IMG/VR virus record: IMGVR_UViG_3300036785_000259
Span: 1 to 28,613 of that record
DNA length: 28,613 nt
DNA from: a virus
Strand: one strand, 5' to 3'
Of the stretch, positions 13,488 through 22,366 are shown in pieces. Positions within the stretch are counted from its first letter, which is position 1; every line of letters starts with the position of its first letter. Under the pieces are notes generated by a model. It did no database searches. It saw only the letters and a list, made by a program, of their open reading frames with translations, and had not been told where the DNA came from. Position numbers and translations under genes: made by a program.

Positions 13488-14459
13488 ATGGCCGCAGAAG
13501 ATTCAGTCCTCGCCGAATATAGCCAGGGCTTTCGCGCCAACCTGAACCTCGCGCCGCAACAGCGCGACAGCCGCCTGCTGGCGGCGGTGGATGGCTCCCT
13601 CAGCTACGACACGCCCGGCGAAATGTTCAACGCCGACGACGTGCAGATCACCGACCCGCAGCCGCGCCAAGGGCGCGCCGGGGCGACCCCCGACAGTTTC
13701 CCCAGCTTCGTGCGCCGCGTGGGCGTGTTCGCCCCGTTCGAGGACAGCAAGTGGCTGGATGACGTGGACAAGGCCCGCGAGTTGGTGGACCCGACCACGA
13801 AGGTGATGGCCGCCATGATGGCGGGCCGCTATCGGGCCATCGACCGGCTGATCCTGCAGGCGGGGATCGGGTCCGCCAGCGGGATGGTCAACAACACCCC
13901 AGGCGCCGCCTCGGCGCTGACGCAGACGCCGCTCCCGGCCGCGCAGATCGTCGCGGCGAGCGATGTCTCCTATGCCCACGACGCCGAAATCGTGCCGACC
14001 AACGGCTCGCAATACGGCATGAGCGTGGGCAAGCTGATCCACGCCAAGCAGCTGGTGGAGGAAAGCGAGCTTGAGGGGGAATATCACTTCGCCGCTGCTG
14101 CGGAACAGATCGCCGACCTGCTGCGCCGCACGCCCACGACCTCGCGCTACTATTCGGATGTCCAGGCGCTCGCCAGCGGCAAGATCGACAAGTTCCTGGG
14201 GTTCAACTTCCATCGGGTGAACAAGACCCTGTTCTCGACCTTCGTGGGCCACGATGGCGTCACGCCCGTTCGCCAGTGCATGGCCTGGGTGGAGGATGCG
14301 ATCATCTATCGCGGCCGTCCGATCACCGATGCGCGCATCTGGATCAGGTCGGACCGGCGCGGCATCCCGCAAGCCTACTACAGCCTCGAACACGGTTGCG
14401 TCCGCCGCTATGACACTCCGGTGGTCGAAGTCGATTGTTACGAAGGCGCGCCCTACTAG
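13488..14459 (+). CDS. Major capsid protein
   Basis: A 323-residue protein of podovirus coat length (T7 gp10A is 345). The N-terminus is typical of such coats: MAAEDSVLAEYSQGFRANLNLAPQQRDSRLLAAVDG. The middle contains the HK97-like pattern of long helix and beta regions, including a DDVDKARELVDPTTKVMAAMMAGRYRAIDRLIL segment (about residues 88-121) conserved in this group. A late WVEDAIIYRGRPITDARIWIRSDRRGIPQAYYSLEHGCVRRYDTPVVEVDCYEGAPY stretch is also typical of phage coats. It would form the icosahedral shell around scaffold and core. The gene has its own leader and is followed by a probable decoration gene 11 nt on. The assignment rests on position and on these patterns. Confidence 0.85.
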   Translation: MAAEDSVLAEYSQGFRANLNLAPQQRDSRLLAAVDGSLSYDTPGEMFNADDVQITDPQPRQGRAGATPDSFPSFVRRVGVFAPFEDSKWLDDVDKARELVDPTTKVMAAMMAGRYRAIDRLILQAGIGSASGMVNNTPGAASALTQTPLPAAQIVAASDVSYAHDAEIVPTNGSQYGMSVGKLIHAKQLVEESELEGEYHFAAAAEQIADLLRRTPTTSRYYSDVQALASGKIDKFLGFNFHRVNKTLFSTFVGHDGVTPVRQCMAWVEDAIIYRGRPITDARIWIRSDRRGIPQAYYSLEHGCVRRYDTPVVEVDCYEGAPY

Positions 14460-14470
14460 GAGACTGAGCA

Positions 14471-14962
14471 ATGACCCTTCGTTTCGGCTCCCTGGCGGGC
14501 GCCCCGTCGCAAGCTGGCGTCTATACGCAGATCGACGCCGCCTACTTCGACAGCATCACCAAGACGGTGGTGCGGGACACGATCACCCTGGCCGCCGCGC
14601 CAGCGGCCGACACGATCCTGGCCTGCCCGGCGGGCGGGCTGGGATGGGAAAGTATCCTCGACCCGGATGAGTGCTGGGCGCATTGGAGCGCGCTGGGCGC
14701 CGGGGTGACGGTGAGCCTGGGCGATGCGACCTTTCCGACCGCCCTGGACAACCTCGTGGCGATGGCGGCGGCCGGTAAGGCCAATCTGCTGTCTGCGGTG
14801 ACGCCGCCGAACTACTACCTGCCGCTGTGGCAACAGCTGGGCTACGCGACGCTCGCCGCCGCCCTGGCCGTGGCCAAGCAACCCACCCTGATCTTCACGA
14901 CCAGCGGCGCCGCCGCGACCGGCACCCTGACGTGGCGCCTGGAGGGATCACCCAGGATTTAG
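14471..14962 (+). CDS. Putative capsid decoration or minor head protein (163 aa)
   Basis: It follows the coat gene after 11 nt with a good ribosome site (AGGAG). The sequence is small and beta-rich (VVRDTITLAAAPAADTILACPAGG, LIFTTSGAAATGTLTWRLEGSPRI), with a central Ala-rich helix. The final 60 residues resemble an added beta sandwich. No family is firmly recognised; position and beta content favour a decoration or head-fibre protein. A hairpin terminator lies 58 nt beyond its stop, so it ends the head gene block. Confidence 0.62.
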   Translation: MTLRFGSLAGAPSQAGVYTQIDAAYFDSITKTVVRDTITLAAAPAADTILACPAGGLGWESILDPDECWAHWSALGAGVTVSLGDATFPTALDNLVAMAAAGKANLLSAVTPPNYYLPLWQQLGYATLAAALAVAKQPTLIFTTSGAAATGTLTWRLEGSPRI

Positions 14963-15019
14963 CTCGGCCCGGCGTCGCTCCGCATTGCAACCGCCTTCGG
15001 CGCGAGATCGGGCAGGGAA

Positions 15020-15079
15020 AGGTGAAGGGCGGGGTTATCCGCAGGCCCCCGCCAGCCCCCCCGCCCTTCACCGGCTTTT
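15020..15079 (+). terminator. Hairpin terminator between head and tail genes
   Basis: GGTGAAGGGCGGGG (15020-15033) pairs perfectly with CCCCGCCCTTCACC (15059-15072), a 14-bp stem with a 25-nt loop, followed by GGCTTTT (15073-15079). It is a plausible intrinsic terminator or attenuator lying just before tail tubular protein A. The T-run is short, so partial read-through is likely. Confidence 0.6.
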
Positions 15080-15090
15080 CGAGGCTCTGA

Positions 15091-15849
15091 ATGGTGGACC
15101 TCACCGCCCAAACCGAAATGGTCAACGACGCGCTGATCTACTGCGGCAAGGAGCCTGTGGCGGACCTGTCGCAGACCTCGCTCGGCAAGAGCATCGCCGC
15201 GCAGAAGATCATGCGGGTGATCGAGAAGGCCAGGCGCACGGTGCTGGAGGCCAACGGCTGGGCCGTGGCCCTGGAATACGCCACGATCCTGCCCTCGGTC
15301 CTGCCGAACGCGCCCTTCGTGCCGCGCTACCCCACGACCTTCCTGATGCCGGGCGATTTCGTGCGCGCCTGGGAGGTGGAGGGCGTCCCCTGCGAATGGG
15401 ATTTCACGACCAGCACCTATCCACAGTTCGCCTGGGAGCCCCGCTGGCAGATCGGCACGACCGAGGTGAACGGATCATCGCAATGGTTCATGCGGGCCGC
15501 CAGGGGCGCTGGGGCGGGCCTGTTCGCCGATGGCGTCGGCTACGCCCTGGGCGATTGGGGCGGGACCTATCCGCCGGAAAGCAACACCGTCGCCCAGCTG
15601 AACCCGCTGGTCTATGTCCGCCTCGCCGATTGGGGGTCGATGACCCCGACGATGCGGGACCTGATCAGCCGCGACGCGGCGCGCCGGGCCGGATGGGCGA
15701 TCACCGGGAACATGCAGCTGGCCCAGGCGCTCAAGTCCGACTACGGCGAGGCCCTGGCCAAGGCGGTCGGCCCCGACGCGATGTCCGAGGGCGGCCAGCC
15801 GTCGATCATGCCCTCGCTGCCCCAGCGGCTCAGGGACTACAGCCGATAG
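15091..15849 (+). CDS. Tail tubular protein A (gp11-like adaptor)
   Basis: A 252-residue adaptor related to T7 gp11 (196 residues). The N-terminal region MVNDALIYCGKEPVADLSQTSLGKSIAAQKIMRVIEKARRTVLEANGWAVALEYATI is the family hallmark: an 'iNdAL..lG' motif, then a helix and a 'vLe.n.W..A' motif. It then has beta-rich segments (FPMPGDFVRAWEVEG-type loop and WDFTTSTYPQFAWEPRW). The C-terminus is helical. It would form a ring under the portal that carries the nozzle protein. The ATG at 15091 follows a hairpin terminator and has GAGG 7 nt upstream. A 185-nt gap with control motifs separates it from the nozzle gene. Confidence 0.86.
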   Translation: MVDLTAQTEMVNDALIYCGKEPVADLSQTSLGKSIAAQKIMRVIEKARRTVLEANGWAVALEYATILPSVLPNAPFVPRYPTTFLMPGDFVRAWEVEGVPCEWDFTTSTYPQFAWEPRWQIGTTEVNGSSQWFMRAARGAGAGLFADGVGYALGDWGGTYPPESNTVAQLNPLVYVRLADWGSMTPTMRDLISRDAARRAGWAITGNMQLAQALKSDYGEALAKAVGPDAMSEGGQPSIMPSLPQRLRDYSR

Positions 15850-15956
15850 TCCGAAATCGAGGCCCAGGGATGAGGCGTGGGGCCGATTGGCGGGGTGGGC
15901 CTGTGTCATTCCATCGGAGGCGCACGAAGGCCGCCTAGCGCGCTCCCAGGCGCGAT

Positions 15957-15964
15957 GTTTAAAC
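15957..15964. promoter_or_regulatory. GTTTAAAC palindrome before tail tubular protein B
   Basis: This octamer lies 70 nt before the tail tubular protein B start. No recognisable promoter elements flank it. It could bind a regulator, as suggested by the copy inside the leftward promoter. Confidence 0.4.
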
Positions 15965-15996
15965 GGATTCGTGGAGAAGCGTGGAAGCGCCTGACC

Positions 15997-16007
15997 TCAT
16001 CCGACGC
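15997..16007 (+). promoter_or_regulatory. TCATCCGACGC motif ahead of tail tubular protein B
   Basis: Third copy of the 11-mer, ending 27 nt before the ATG at 16035 (nearly the same distance as at 9947). It is followed by a hairpin with stems ACGCGC and GCGCGT. Confidence 0.45.
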
Positions 16008-16034
16008 GCCCCCCGCGCGTGAGAGCTTGCCAGG

Positions 16035-18371
16035 ATGGGCGCAAGCTACCTGGCACAGGGGTTTTCCAACAATTGGACCAGCGGCGAAGTCAGCGATCGC
16101 CTGGATGACCGCGTGGGCGACGTGCAGGTGGTGGCGCAAAGCTGCCGCAAGGCGCAGAACCTGATCGTCACGACCCTCGGCCCCCTGAAAAAGCGCCGGG
16201 GCTTCTGGCTCCTGGGACCCACGGCCGATCCGACCCAGTTCGCCAGGCACGTCCCCTTCCGGCGCAGCGTCAACGACGCCCTGCAGCTGCAGTTTTCCAA
16301 CCTGTCGGCGTCCAACGGCCAGGGCCAGGTGCGGGTTCTCTACGCCAACGGCGCGCCGGTCCTGAACGGGACCGTGCAAGTGACCTTCACCCACCCCTTC
16401 ACCAACGCCCAGCTGGCGCTGATGCGGTGGAAACAGGTGGCCGATGTCATCTACTTCTTCCTGGCGGACGGCTCGATGGCGCCAGAGGCGCTGGTGCGGA
16501 ATTCCGATGTCAGCTGGCAATGGAACGTCCTGACCTATCCGAACGGGCCGTGGCTGACGGAGAACATCGACCAGCTGTCGAACATCACCCTCTCGGGCTT
16601 CACGCAGACGGCGGACGTGAACCCGACCGGCTATGGCGCGGCGACGATCATGCAGGGGCCGACCGTGGGGACGGCCACGGCGAGCAAGGCGATCTTCAAC
16701 GCCGGCATGGTCGGCGACATCATCCGGTTGCGCCAATCGACCGGCAATCCGTCGATGCGCAGCTGGTTCTCGGGCTCCTACCTCCCGGTCGGCTGGTTCG
16801 TGACCTACGCCGGGAATATCTACCTCTGCACGGCGACGGCCGGGAGCGCCGAACAGGGGTCGATGTCCACGCCGCCGGTCCACATCTCGGGCTCGGCGAA
16901 CGATGGCTGCAACACCCTCGAATATCTGAACGATGGCGCCGGGCAGATTCAGATCACGGCCTACATTTCGCCGACGCAGGTGAGTTGCAAGGTCATCCAG
17001 AACACGCCGGTCGGGAATGGCCAGGCGACCTACTGCTGGGCGCTGCCGGGCTATTCCAATGACAACGGCTGGCCGCGCGCGTGGCCCGCGTCGGTCGAGG
17101 AGCGGCTGGCGACGGGCGGGGCGGCCGTGACGCTCGACGTGCTGGACCTCACCCGGATCAGCGGCTTCACCCCGACGACGCTCGATTATCACCCCGGCAT
17201 GGGGAGCGGGCAGGTGATCGGCACGGACGCCATCCGCCGCCGATCCGGCGACACCGGGGCGGAAATCTATTGGTTCCTGCAATCCAGCTTCCTGCTGTGC
17301 GGCACGGCGGACGGCGAGCATGTGATCAGCGGGGGGATGTTCGGCGATCCGATCACGCCCTCCACCGTTTCGGTGCGCCAGCTGAGCGCCTTCGGGTCCA
17401 GCCCGGACGTGTTCCCGGCGCGGGTGGACACCGGCATCGTGTTTGCCACGCGGGGCGGCGGCAACGTGCGCTTCCTGGGGCTCGACCAGCAACAGAACAA
17501 GCAGGAGCGCGACCTGGCGTTCATGGCCCGCCACCTCTTTCAGTCGGCGGGCCTGCCGCCGCCGGCCGGAACGGCGGTGGCGGCGCGCAAGCCCGTTCGC
17601 CAGTTCGCTTGGCTTCCCGACCCCGATTATCAGCTGTGGTCGCGGTTCTCGGATGGGTCCCTGGCCTGCTTCACCATGCACGATGAGCAAAAGGTGTTCG
17701 GCTGGACGCGCCAGTATTTCTCAAGCGGCTGGATCGTCGAGGATCTGGTTTCGCTGCCCGGTCCCGACACCCTCGAAACCCTGTGGCTGATCGCCTCGCG
17801 GGTGGACGCGAACGGGCACACCCAGCGCGTGGCGATGATGCAGAGCCGCCTCGAGGAAGGGATGTTCATGGACGCGGCCCAGTTCTACTCGGGGCCTGGC
17901 GTCGCGCAGATCGGCGGCCTCAGCCTGCAGGTGGGCCAGAGCGTGCGGGTGCTGGCCAACGGCGTCCAGCTGACGCCCGATCCGGTGGTGGACGCCAACG
18001 GCAACATCACGGTCCCGGCGGGCACGACCTACGCGATGGTGGGCGAGCCCATGCCCATCGACTTCATCACCGGCAAGCTCACAACGCCCTTCCCGCCGCC
18101 CGGAACGGACGCCCAGCTGCGGGAAATCCCCGAGGTGATCATCATCGCCCTGGCCGCCGAATATCAGGTGGGCATGTTGAATTCGACGCTGCCCTACGAG
18201 GTGGTGGTGAACCGCCTGGTGGGCGGGCCGCCCGCCTCGGTCAAGCGCATCTGGCGAAGCGGCCTCTCGGGCGGCGACGACCGCGACCCACGCATCCAGA
18301 TTCTGGAGAACACCGCCTTCGACTTTGAACTCTATGTCATCAAGCCTGCGGAGCTTGCCGGTGAAATGTGA
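16035..18371 (+). CDS. Tail tubular protein B (gp12-like nozzle)
   Basis: A 778-residue protein, close to T7 gp12 (794). The N-terminus SYLAQGFSNNWTSGEVSDRLDDRVGDVQVVAQSCRKAQNLIVTTLGPLKKRRGFWLLG is characteristic: 'q.f.NgevSp.l.gR.D...y..g...ceN.i....Gp..rRpG'. A beta-propeller-like body follows, with the family marker LDQQQNKQERDLAFMARHLF at about residues 483-502, and a C-terminal beta region that includes NRLVGGPPASVKRIWRSG. Six copies would form the tube and nozzle of the short tail. It begins a block in which genes up to 28203 overlap or touch. The last 11 nt overlap the next gene. Confidence 0.9.
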   Translation: MGASYLAQGFSNNWTSGEVSDRLDDRVGDVQVVAQSCRKAQNLIVTTLGPLKKRRGFWLLGPTADPTQFARHVPFRRSVNDALQLQFSNLSASNGQGQVRVLYANGAPVLNGTVQVTFTHPFTNAQLALMRWKQVADVIYFFLADGSMAPEALVRNSDVSWQWNVLTYPNGPWLTENIDQLSNITLSGFTQTADVNPTGYGAATIMQGPTVGTATASKAIFNAGMVGDIIRLRQSTGNPSMRSWFSGSYLPVGWFVTYAGNIYLCTATAGSAEQGSMSTPPVHISGSANDGCNTLEYLNDGAGQIQITAYISPTQVSCKVIQNTPVGNGQATYCWALPGYSNDNGWPRAWPASVEERLATGGAAVTLDVLDLTRISGFTPTTLDYHPGMGSGQVIGTDAIRRRSGDTGAEIYWFLQSSFLLCGTADGEHVISGGMFGDPITPSTVSVRQLSAFGSSPDVFPARVDTGIVFATRGGGNVRFLGLDQQQNKQERDLAFMARHLFQSAGLPPPAGTAVAARKPVRQFAWLPDPDYQLWSRFSDGSLACFTMHDEQKVFGWTRQYFSSGWIVEDLVSLPGPDTLETLWLIASRVDANGHTQRVAMMQSRLEEGMFMDAAQFYSGPGVAQIGGLSLQVGQSVRVLANGVQLTPDPVVDANGNITVPAGTTYAMVGEPMPIDFITGKLTTPFPPPGTDAQLREIPEVIIIALAAEYQVGMLNSTLPYEVVVNRLVGGPPASVKRIWRSGLSGGDDRDPRIQILENTAFDFELYVIKPAELAGEM

Positions 18372-18798
18372 CCCGCCGCTGGCCGTGCGCGTCTTTATTC
18401 AGGGCGATCAGGTGCGCTTCACGCCGCGCGAGGACTTCAGGCTGGCCGATGCGATCGAGCCGCTGAACGCCTGCCAGCACGAGAACATCATCTTCACGCT
18501 GCTGGATGGCGACGCCGTGCGGGGCGTCGGCGGCGTCACCCTGTGGGACCCGCCCAACGGCTGGCATCTGTGGGCGCGGATGGCGGACCTCCGGCCGCGC
18601 GAATGGCTGCAGGCGTCGATCCTGGCGAGCCATCTGCTGTTGAGCTTCCACATGAACTATCCCGACGCGGTGGTGACGGCGAGCGCCAACACCGAGGCGG
18701 GCCGCCGGCTGCTGGAGCGCCTGGGCTTCTATGAATTCGAGGATGACGAACTGCAGGCGATGGCCGGGGCCTATCGGATTCTGCGGAGGGCCGCCTGA
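18361..18798 (+). CDS. GNAT-like internal virion protein A (gp13-like)
   Basis: A 145-residue protein from GTG at 18361, chosen because GGAG lies 7 nt upstream. The body matches a GNAT acetyltransferase fold in outline: a beta-rich N-terminal half (IIFTLLDGDAVRGVGGVTLWD), a helix, then the acetyl-CoA-site-like ending TEAGRRLLERLGFYEFEDD (residues 111-129). T7 gp13 is a similar GNAT-fold protein of 138 residues at the same position, needed for virion assembly but of uncertain enzyme activity. Here too the pyrophosphate-loop glycines (Q/RxxGxG/A) are not evident, so an assembly role is more likely than catalysis. It sits between the nozzle and the gp14 analogue, starting the internal-core group. 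Confidence 0.72.
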   Translation: MKCDPPLAVRVFIQGDQVRFTPREDFRLADAIEPLNACQHENIIFTLLDGDAVRGVGGVTLWDPPNGWHLWARMADLRPREWLQASILASHLLLSFHMNYPDAVVTASANTEAGRRLLERLGFYEFEDDELQAMAGAYRILRRAA

Positions 18799-19355
18799 TG
18801 GCCGGATTCCCACCGCTGGGGCTGATCGGCGGCGGCCTGGGCGCCATCGGCGGCGTTATGAGCGGGCTCACCTCGCTCTTTTCCGGCAACGCCCAGGCGA
18901 CGGCCCTGCGCAACCGGGGCATCCAGGCGTCGATGGACGCCGGGGTGAATTCCCAGCTGGAAATCATCAAGGGCAATTCGGCGGTGGGCGACGCGGCGGC
19001 GCGGTCGGCGGCCAATGGCGGCGGCTTCACGGGATCGTCCACCGGCCAATTGGCGAACCTGGCGGCGCAGGCGATGTATAACGCCCGCACCCGCATCTAC
19101 ACCGGGCGCACGGAAAAGCAGGCGGACGACTACCAGGCGGACGTGGCGAGCGCCCAGGGCAAGATGGGGCTGATCAGCGGCCTCATCGGCGGCGCCGGGC
19201 AGGCGGCGGCGGGCGGGTTGCGCCAGAGCTTCATGAACCAGCTGGGCAATCCCTGGCCGGCGGCGGCGGGGACGCCGGGCGGCGGCGGCGGCGGCGGCGG
19301 CGGCGGCCTGGCCGCTTTCGGACTTCCCGATCCTGAAACGGTGCCCCCCTACTGA
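18798..19355 (+). CDS. Internal virion protein B-like (gp14-like, 185 aa)
   Basis: A small protein between the GNAT-like and the gp15-like genes, matching T7 gp14 (196 residues) in size and place. The N-terminus is hydrophobic and Gly-rich (LGLIGGGLGAIGGVMSGLTSLF, about residues 7-28), compatible with membrane insertion, as expected for an ejected protein that forms an outer-membrane pore. A helical Ala-rich body follows, including AARSAANGGGFTGSSTGQLANLAAQAMYNARTRIYTGRTEKQADDYQ. The C-terminus has a run of ten Gly (nt 19278-19307) before LAAFGLPDPETVPPY. GGAGG lies 8 nt before its ATG, which overlaps the previous stop. Its own stop overlaps the next start. Confidence 0.7.
   Translation: MAGFPPLGLIGGGLGAIGGVMSGLTSLFSGNAQATALRNRGIQASMDAGVNSQLEIIKGNSAVGDAAARSAANGGGFTGSSTGQLANLAAQAMYNARTRIYTGRTEKQADDYQADVASAQGKMGLISGLIGGAGQAAAGGLRQSFMNQLGNPWPAAAGTPGGGGGGGGGGLAAFGLPDPETVPPY
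19278..19307 (+). repeat. (GGC)10 trinucleotide run
   Basis: Ten consecutive GGC codons encode the poly-Gly segment of the gp14-like protein. Gain or loss of units would keep the reading frame and only change linker length. Confidence 0.9.
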
Positions 19356-22300
19356 TGGCCGACCTCCCGCAAAGCCTCGAACTCGATCCGGCGCAAGGCC
19401 AAGGCCTGCCCGACGCGGCCATCCGGCCCACGGACCTCGGCTTCGGCCAGGCGACCCAGGCCATCGAGAGCACCAGCTATCTGGCCACCCGCGCCCTGAT
19501 GGAGAAGGCCCGCGCCCAGCGCGAGGCGGACACGCGCTCCGTTGCCACGCCAATCGCCAACATGCAGGCGGCGAACGAGGCTGATTTCCGGGAGACGTTC
19601 GCCGATCCGACCAAAGCGGCGAGCGACGGCGTGGTGGGCGATCTGTCAGACCGGATCAATCAGCGGATCGAGCGCACGGCGGGCATGGAAGGGCTCACGC
19701 CAGGCCAGCAATCGGCGATCCGGACGCTGGGCGCGCAGCACGCGACGACGGTGCTCAACGCCGCGACGGTCGAGCATGGCAAATATCTGGCCCAGCCGTT
19801 TGTGGAGAATTTCGAGGCGGCTCAGAACGCCAAGTCGGCCGCCGGCCTGCAGGCCTACAGCGACGACATGGGGGCGCGAGAGGCGCACCTGAAAAGCAAC
19901 TACGTGGTGGGCGATCCGAGCCTCGGCGTGGCGATGCTGGGGGCGGCCAAGGATGCCCAGGCGAAGGCCCTGCAGGGCCTCGATCCGATGACGGCGGCGG
20001 ATGTCAATCTGGCGATTTCCAAGGAATTTCCCCAGCTGATCGCCAGGACCGAGGACTTCGTGGTTCAGCACGGCAACACGGCCCTGCTCAGGACCGCCGC
20101 CGACAACAACGCGGCGATCAACAACGGGCTCTACAACAACCCGAACACGCTGCAATTCGCAATTGATAACACGATCCCGAAGATGCTGGGAGGCATGGAC
20201 AGGGGCACGGCCAAGGACAATGAGGAGTCGGTTTACAGGGGCGCCGTGACCTCGGCCGTGCATGGCCTGCTCTATGGCAAGGGCGACCCGGACAATGCGG
20301 CGGAAGTGGCCAAGTCCCATCAGGATATGCTGGGCGACGGCTACCAGCCGCTGATGGACGAAATCACCCGCGAGAAGATGTCGAGGACGCCGCGCACGCC
20401 GGAACAGGCGGCGGCCCAGGCGCAGCAGGCGTCGGCGGCGGACATGCACACCGTCGAAATCCAGACGGGCCAGGCGGCGGGACCGGACACGGACATATCG
20501 GCCCTGTCGGCGCCCGAGGCGGCGAAAAAGCGACAGGATTGGGCGACGGCGGGGGCGATGGCGGCGGGCCGGGGCGCGCTCAGCGGCATGACCAACGCCG
20601 AACTGGCGGGGGTCAAGACGAAGCCTGCGCCGAACTTCGCGGATTTCCACGGCGACACCGGCGCCTATGCGACAGCCTCGGCGACCGATCTTGCGGAAAA
20701 GGCGGGGGTGGATGCGGAAATGGCGGCGCGCGCTGACGGGGCGCGGTGGGCGATGGGCGATGAAAAGGGCGGCGTCAAAAGCGGGGCGGGGATCGCCGGA
20801 TCGCGGGGCTCCGTCGTGCGAAACACTTTCACCGCCTGGACGGCGCCCGGCCAGAAAACCCCGGAGCAATACGGCCAACAGGGGGCGAGCTACGCGACGG
20901 CCTCGCTCAGCGCCCAGCAAGTGGCGGGGATTGCGAACCCCAGGGTGCTGCCGACCTACTTCGCGAAGAATCTGGCGGAGAGCGTCGAATTCGCGCCGCC
21001 GGATCAGAGGCTGGCGGCGCTGCAGCACCTGGCGATCACGCTGAACTCCGTCCCCCTTTCGACGCGCCTGGCGGACGGCTCGATGGCGGAGCCCCGCGCG
21101 ATGGTGACGCGGGAATTGCACGCGGCGGGATTGGGCGAGGCGAACCTGTCGGCGATCACCGACTTCGGAGACGACAAGGGACGGTTGGGGAAGTGGGTGT
21201 CGGCGATGAACAATCCCCAGGCGATGAAACCCCTGCCCGACAAGAACGACGAGCGGGCAATCGAGGGGAGCGTGCGGCGGTATATGGCCCCGGAATTCAA
21301 GGCGACGCAGCTGCTGAGCGGGGGCCTCACGACGTTCAATCAGGCGCGCTACGACCGCACCTTGGGAATCGCCAAAGACATATTCCTGAACGGCAGCGCG
21401 CATGACCCGGACGCGGCGGCGAAGGCGGCGGCGGCCGACCTCGCGCCAGGCTGGAGCTATAACGCCGATGGCTGGCGGATGCCCACGGCCCAAGCGGGCG
21501 GCTTCGGCTTCAGCAAGGGCGTGATCGGCAGCGGCATGGACGCGGTGGCGATGGGGGCCTCAGTCGTCAGGGGCGAACTGGCCAAGGGCGATAGTGACAA
21601 GGGCTTTCCGAACCTCAACCCCGGCACGGTCAAGAAGGATTCGACCTGGGCGGCGAGCGTCCGCAGCGGCACTTGGGTGAACACCCCGGACGGCAGCGGC
21701 CTGACCCTGATGACGCGAGGCCCGGATGGCGGCGGCCAGCCGGTGCATGACAAATATGCCAACACGCAGAGCTACAGCTGGTCGCAGCTGGAGGACATCG
21801 GGCGGGGCTTCCAGCAACCGCAGTTCAACCCGCCGCCCCATGCCTTCGTGCCGCCGACGCCGCAACATCCGAACCCGGCCGTCTCGCCGATGCCGGGCTT
21901 TTCCAGGCAGTCGATGTCGAAGGCGCTGAGCTATGCGATCGGGCGGACTGAATGGAGCGGGCGGGGGCCGGCGCCCGACTCCTACGCCGGGGCGGTGGGC
22001 TCGCGGCAAATGACCCAGCCGTTCGTCAACACCTATGCGCCGCGCCTGGGGATGCCCACCGACCTCGACCACTACAGGGCGAGTGCGGCGGACAGCGAAA
22101 AGCTCTCCGACTACGGGCTCGCGCAGATTTCCAACAAATACGGCTCCCAGGCGGGGGCCTCGGGGATGCTGCTGACGGCGCTGGAGTATTTCGAGGGACC
22201 GACTGAGACGGGCAATCTGATGGCCCGATATGGCGATCCGCGCCGGCCAGGCACCGACCTGACGGGCTGGATCAACGGGCTGGACAAGGCCCCCAAGGGC

Positions 22301-22366
22301 CGCAATTACCTGGTCAAGGTATTCCATCACGCCGCCGACTATCTCCGGGGTCAGCCGAATGGCTGA
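19355..22366 (+). CDS. Internal virion protein C-like with C-terminal transglycosylase-like domain
   Basis: A 1003-residue protein at the place of T7 gp15 (747). Residues 1-850 are mainly helical and Ala/Gln-rich, fitting a core tube protein. The last 140 residues look like a lysozyme-superfamily (SLT) domain: a helix ending AIGRTEWSG with candidate catalytic Glu866, then a GAVGSRQMTQPFVNTYAPRLG stretch that fits the SLT 'GA.G..Q..P.t...a..lG' pattern, and LLTALEYFEGPTETGNLMARYG in place of the usual AxxxYNAG region. In T7 this activity lies at the N-terminus of gp16, so here it would be moved to the gp15 analogue. Its role would be local peptidoglycan digestion during DNA ejection. The start overlaps the previous stop (TGATG). 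Confidence 0.72.
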   Translation: MADLPQSLELDPAQGQGLPDAAIRPTDLGFGQATQAIESTSYLATRALMEKARAQREADTRSVATPIANMQAANEADFRETFADPTKAASDGVVGDLSDRINQRIERTAGMEGLTPGQQSAIRTLGAQHATTVLNAATVEHGKYLAQPFVENFEAAQNAKSAAGLQAYSDDMGAREAHLKSNYVVGDPSLGVAMLGAAKDAQAKALQGLDPMTAADVNLAISKEFPQLIARTEDFVVQHGNTALLRTAADNNAAINNGLYNNPNTLQFAIDNTIPKMLGGMDRGTAKDNEESVYRGAVTSAVHGLLYGKGDPDNAAEVAKSHQDMLGDGYQPLMDEITREKMSRTPRTPEQAAAQAQQASAADMHTVEIQTGQAAGPDTDISALSAPEAAKKRQDWATAGAMAAGRGALSGMTNAELAGVKTKPAPNFADFHGDTGAYATASATDLAEKAGVDAEMAARADGARWAMGDEKGGVKSGAGIAGSRGSVVRNTFTAWTAPGQKTPEQYGQQGASYATASLSAQQVAGIANPRVLPTYFAKNLAESVEFAPPDQRLAALQHLAITLNSVPLSTRLADGSMAEPRAMVTRELHAAGLGEANLSAITDFGDDKGRLGKWVSAMNNPQAMKPLPDKNDERAIEGSVRRYMAPEFKATQLLSGGLTTFNQARYDRTLGIAKDIFLNGSAHDPDAAAKAAAADLAPGWSYNADGWRMPTAQAGGFGFSKGVIGSGMDAVAMGASVVRGELAKGDSDKGFPNLNPGTVKKDSTWAASVRSGTWVNTPDGSGLTLMTRGPDGGGQPVHDKYANTQSYSWSQLEDIGRGFQQPQFNPPPHAFVPPTPQHPNPAVSPMPGFSRQSMSKALSYAIGRTEWSGRGPAPDSYAGAVGSRQMTQPFVNTYAPRLGMPTDLDHYRASAADSEKLSDYGLAQISNKYGSQAGASGMLLTALEYFEGPTETGNLMARYGDPRRPGTDLTGWINGLDKAPKGRNYLVKVFHHAADYLRGQPNG

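Noticed and set aside
15870-15938. 22-codon frame between the tail tubular protein genes
   Set aside because: Basic, short, no good coupling to neighbours; nothing beyond an ATG supports it.
15906-17690. 594-codon open frame on the minus strand
   Set aside because: Antisense of the nozzle gene, which has clear family motifs.
19646-21493. 615-codon open frame on the minus strand
   Set aside because: Arg-rich antisense shadow of the gp15-like gene, with no recognisable protein pattern.
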